DNA of 64,000 bases from the NCBI RefSeq assembly GCF_000741255.1, contig NZ_JGZB01000004.1:124001-188000 (forward strand). Direction: 5' to 3'. Under the pieces are notes generated by a model. It saw nothing but the letters and a program-made list of their open reading frames with translations. It was not told the origin of the DNA and ran no database searches. The DNA is from Bifidobacterium magnum (lineage in GTDB: Bacteria > Actinomycetota > Actinomycetes > Actinomycetales > Bifidobacteriaceae). Below, in pieces: positions 61,432 to 64,000 of this stretch (its first letter is position 1; each line of letters opens with the position of its first letter). Both the position numbers and the translations under genes were made by a program.

Positions 61432-64000
61432 TGCGCATAGCAGCAATCCCGCGCCGCCCATGGCGAACGGCATAAGCGCAATGCCCGTCTTCGCAAGCTT
61501 AGGCTCCTTGACCTGTACGGTTTCGCCGCTTACGCGCGGCTCACCGTAGGTGATGCGCTTATGGCTGGTAGCGTGCTCCAGCCGCTCACGGAAATAGAAC
61601 GTGCCGGCCGTTCCCGCCACCACGTCGGGACTGTTCACGTGCGTGGCGCCTTCGGGAACCGTCACGCAGGCCGTAGCGGTCTCCAGCTTGTCCTCGGCCA
61701 CATCGTCGCCATCATCCTGGCGCCAATATTCAAACGTGACGCAATGGCCTTGCGGAACATGGCCCGTAATAAGCGCCGTATCGTGAAGCACGTCGCCCAC
61801 GGTGGCTTTCGACCGCGAGACCTGTGTGGTGATGCGGATAATCGACACCGTTTCATTGGTCACACGCGCCGCATCCGTAAAGAACGCGGCCGTGGGTTCG
61901 CCTGTTTGAATATTGGTAAGCGTCAGATCTTCGGCGCTCGCCAACCGACCAGTATTCACTGTCCCGTCTTCGCCACGCGCCGGAGCGGTCAGCGAGAACA
62001 CGAAGTACACGCGCTGTCCCGCTTTGCCGCGGTAGGAGAGGGGACTCGTGATACTTACCTCACCATCATGCATCGCGGTGGCGGCGTCGGCCTGCGTGAG
62101 CATGTAGGCGCCGTGGTCGGCGTCCGTCCAGCTCGCCACTTCCTGGTCGTCGGCCGCTTCGCCATTGCCCAACGCATACACGTTCCACGACACCATCGTG
62201 CCCGCGAGCACGGGTCCGCGAATCGTGACGGTATCACGGATCTCGGTACGTTCCTCGACTACGGGATCCGTGGACGACTCGGCCTCCACCACGCGAACCG
62301 TTTCCGCAGGCTCGCGGGCCTCGCCATACGCCACCGTGTCGCCGTTGGGTGAGCATACGCGCGCACGGAAATAGTAGACGCCCATCTCCTTGAACAGATA
62401 GGCGGGGCTGTTCGCTTCAGTGGCCCCGTCCTCAAGTTCCAGTGCGTCCAAGACGGCCAGTTTCGTGTCGGTGGACTCGTCTCCTGTGCCTTGTCTCCAG
62501 ACCTCCCACGCAATCGTAAGCGGACCGGCCAAGTCGTCCCGCAATTGCGGATCGCCATCATATACGAGATTCTTGAGATCCGTATAGTCGGACACGGCCG
62601 TACCTGCGGCAACTTGCGTGGCAGTGCGCGTACTGGCCGCAATGGCGCGCGTGGACTCATATGGAACGCGGTCATTGCCGCGATGGAACTCATCTTCGGG
62701 TTCATTCGGCAAGCGCAACGATTCCACGAAATAGTAATCCTTCGCCTCCGGCACGGAGACGGCGGGACTCGTGACCGTTTGCACATTGGAACCATGCGAA
62801 CACGACTCGTAACCGAGCTCGCCAAGCGTCACCTGGCCCGTTTCGCCAATCAGATCGCCCGTGTCATAATCGTGCAGTTCGAAATTCGCGGTGGCGTCTT
62901 GCGGTACGCAGCCCTCAATGCGGGCCGTATCCACCGTAGTGCCGCCCGCGCCGCTCCACGCGTTCGTCACCGTGGTGATGCGAGCCGCCTCGAACGTCTC
63001 CTCGACCACGCGTTTGGGGGAGAGCACATAAGGCGCGTTGTCGGGAAGCCATGCGGAACCGTCTGCTTTCGCGAACCGAGTCACCCAATAATAGGTGCCC
63101 GGCTCCGTAAGTTCGCGGATCTGCGACTCCAATTCGGTAGTGGCGCTCGCCAACGCGACAGGTTCGATCGATTTGATGAGCTGGTCCGCGTCCGCATCTT
63201 CGCCGGCGTCCTGCCGATACAAATCGAAACCGAGCGTGTAGCCGTCCGCAAGATTGCCTTCGATGACCGCGCGGTCCTGTACGGAGGCGCCATGCGTCAC
63301 GTTGACATAGTGGCGTCCGTCCGCATCCGTATGGACGCCGCTCGTTCCCGCCACATTCGTACTGATGCGTACGATTTCCATATGTTCTGCGGGCACATTG
63401 GTGCCGTCGTAGACCAGATGGTGTGACGCGTAGCCGTCACCCTGTTTCCAGTCGTCGGGGACGCGTACGGAGGCGTCTTCGATCGTGGGCTCGCCGCCGA
63501 GTTCGTCGGGCGTCCATACGCGGAAGCGCCATTGATAGGCGCCCGCTTGCTGCGGTGTGGCCATGACCGGCAACGTGAGCGTCGTGTTGGTGACATCTTC
63601 TTCCAGCGTCACACGTGTGGTTTGGCCCACGGGCTTGACGCAATTGCCATCGGCGTCCGTCGTCCACAACTGCGCCTCATAGGAAGAGCCTTTCGGCAGC
63701 GTGCCTTCCACGCGCAACGAGTCTTGCACATACTGGTTGTCGGTGGATACGAGCGGCTCAACGCTTTGCGACGCAAGCGACACCACACGGAACGATTCGC
63801 TTTTGTCGCGCGCCGGCGTGTAGGCGACCACATGGTCACGTCCTTCCACGCTGCGGTCCACATCGGGATGCGTTACGAGCACGCGTACGTAATACGTGCC
63901 CGCGCCCCAGTCGGCGCCGATCGTGAACGTCTCCGACTTCATCTGCTGCCAGATCGCGTCCGCGTTCTCGCCTTGCGGTGCCAAGCGCGACTGCGGCATG
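61396..64000 (-). CDS. Cell-wall-anchored surface protein with tandem repeat domains (5' end outside window)
   Basis: Large extracellular protein whose start lies beyond the right edge; the visible 867 residues are its C-terminal part. It ends in a sorting signal: LAKTG (LPxTG variant), a hydrophobic segment (ALMPFAMGGAGLLLCAAGLLTL) and RKRWR, so sortase would attach it to peptidoglycan. Before it are about six related repeats of 110-130 residues, each with phrases like D-T/A-x-I-x-G-x(V/L)P...G, W/L-x-Y-R/W-Q...D, and G-x-Y-Y-F-R/W...GE...ETV; they look like beta-sandwich modules of an adhesin or pilin. Binding target unknown. Confidence 0.85.
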   Translation of the reverse strand, partial: MPQSRLAPQGENADAIWQQMKSETFTIGADWGAGTYYVRVLVTHPDVDRSVEGRDHVVAYTPARDKSESFRVVSLASQSVEPLVSTDNQYVQDSLRVEGTLPKGSSYEAQLWTTDADGNCVKPVGQTTRVTLEEDVTNTTLTLPVMATPQQAGAYQWRFRVWTPDELGGEPTIEDASVRVPDDWKQGDGYASHHLVYDGTNVPAEHMEIVRISTNVAGTSGVHTDADGRHYVNVTHGASVQDRAVIEGNLADGYTLGFDLYRQDAGEDADADQLIKSIEPVALASATTELESQIRELTEPGTYYWVTRFAKADGSAWLPDNAPYVLSPKRVVEETFEAARITTVTNAWSGAGGTTVDTARIEGCVPQDATANFELHDYDTGDLIGETGQVTLGELGYESCSHGSNVQTVTSPAVSVPEAKDYYFVESLRLPNEPEDEFHRGNDRVPYESTRAIAASTRTATQVAAGTAVSDYTDLKNLVYDGDPQLRDDLAGPLTIAWEVWRQGTGDESTDTKLAVLDALELEDGATEANSPAYLFKEMGVYYFRARVCSPNGDTVAYGEAREPAETVRVVEAESSTDPVVEERTEIRDTVTIRGPVLAGTMVSWNVYALGNGEAADDQEVASWTDADHGAYMLTQADAATAMHDGEVSITSPLSYRGKAGQRVYFVFSLTAPARGEDGTVNTGRLASAEDLTLTNIQTGEPTAAFFTDAARVTNETVSIIRITTQVSRSKATVGDVLHDTALITGHVPQGHCVTFEYWRQDDGDDVAEDKLETATACVTVPEGATHVNSPDVVAGTAGTFYFRERLEHATSHKRITYGEPRVSGETVQVKEPKLAKTGIALMPFAMGGAGLLLCAAGLLTLRKRWR

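Noticed and set aside
1-64000. Prophage, CRISPR array or restriction-modification island
   Set aside because: No integrase, phage structural gene, direct-repeat array with spacers or methylase/nuclease pair was found; all genes in the window are housekeeping or single accessory genes.

Overview
The window is a high-GC, gene-dense stretch of an actinobacterial chromosome that most resembles Bifidobacterium. The signs are a short (505-residue) formate-tetrahydrofolate ligase, an IclR-type regulator divergent from leuCD, ptsH and ptsI transcribed divergently, the rpsP-khpA-rimM-trmD run, DUF4190, CmpB-like and DUF2974 proteins, and a large cell-wall-anchored surface protein. No phage, insertion sequence, CRISPR array, restriction system or rRNA operon was seen. 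Species cannot be assigned by reading alone.

Layout. 1-5113: tail of a penicillin-binding protein, a large GH43-like glycosidase (minus strand) and a PAP2 phosphatase. 5221-13482: topA, facing a minus-strand LacI regulator-tmk-holB run, then divergent ptsH/ptsI. 13667-21054: PEBP-like protein with a 34-residue microprotein candidate, a C69 dipeptidase, fhs, a MIF/tautomerase homologue, GtrA, an MFS transporter and a histidine phosphatase. 21086-24120: an unknown protein, gltX, tRNA-Glu and tRNA-Gln. 24131-24361: a hairpin repeat element with 53-bp tandem units. 24513-30462: leuDC, IclR regulator, metallophosphoesterase, NADH oxidase. 30930-38786: murA, plsC, gpsA, ddl, MscS channel, DUF4190 protein and CPBP protease. 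38901-45849: TetR regulator, DUF2974 hydrolase, CmpB-like membrane protein, aminotransferase, recG. 45931-49335: a 926-residue unknown protein, the second hairpin repeat and rpmB. 49684-51401: a PfkB-fold protein lacking its catalytic Asp, with rsmD. 51451-56943: trmD-rimM-khpA-rpsP, a charged protein, a glutamine amidotransferase and cysS. 57010-64000: a CDF transporter, phased A-tracts, ffh, parS-like sites, an endonuclease/exonuclease/phosphatase-family protein and the surface protein.

Much of the content is housekeeping: peptidoglycan (PBP, murA, ddl), phospholipid (plsC, gpsA), translation (gltX, cysS, two tRNAs, rpsP, rpmB, rimM, trmD, rsmD), DNA topology, replication and repair (topA, holB, recG), protein targeting (ffh) and PTS sugar transport (ptsH, ptsI).

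The most notable non-routine signals are four parS-like ParB sites, including a cluster of three after ffh and one inside fhs; a two-copy hairpin-bearing repeat element; a 10-bp A-tract-phased tandem array upstream of ffh; a pseudokinase-like PfkB protein; a delta-prime clamp-loader subunit without zinc cysteines or the Walker lysine; an HTH-like tail on TopA; and the microprotein candidate after the PEBP gene. No complete unknown multi-gene system is evident.
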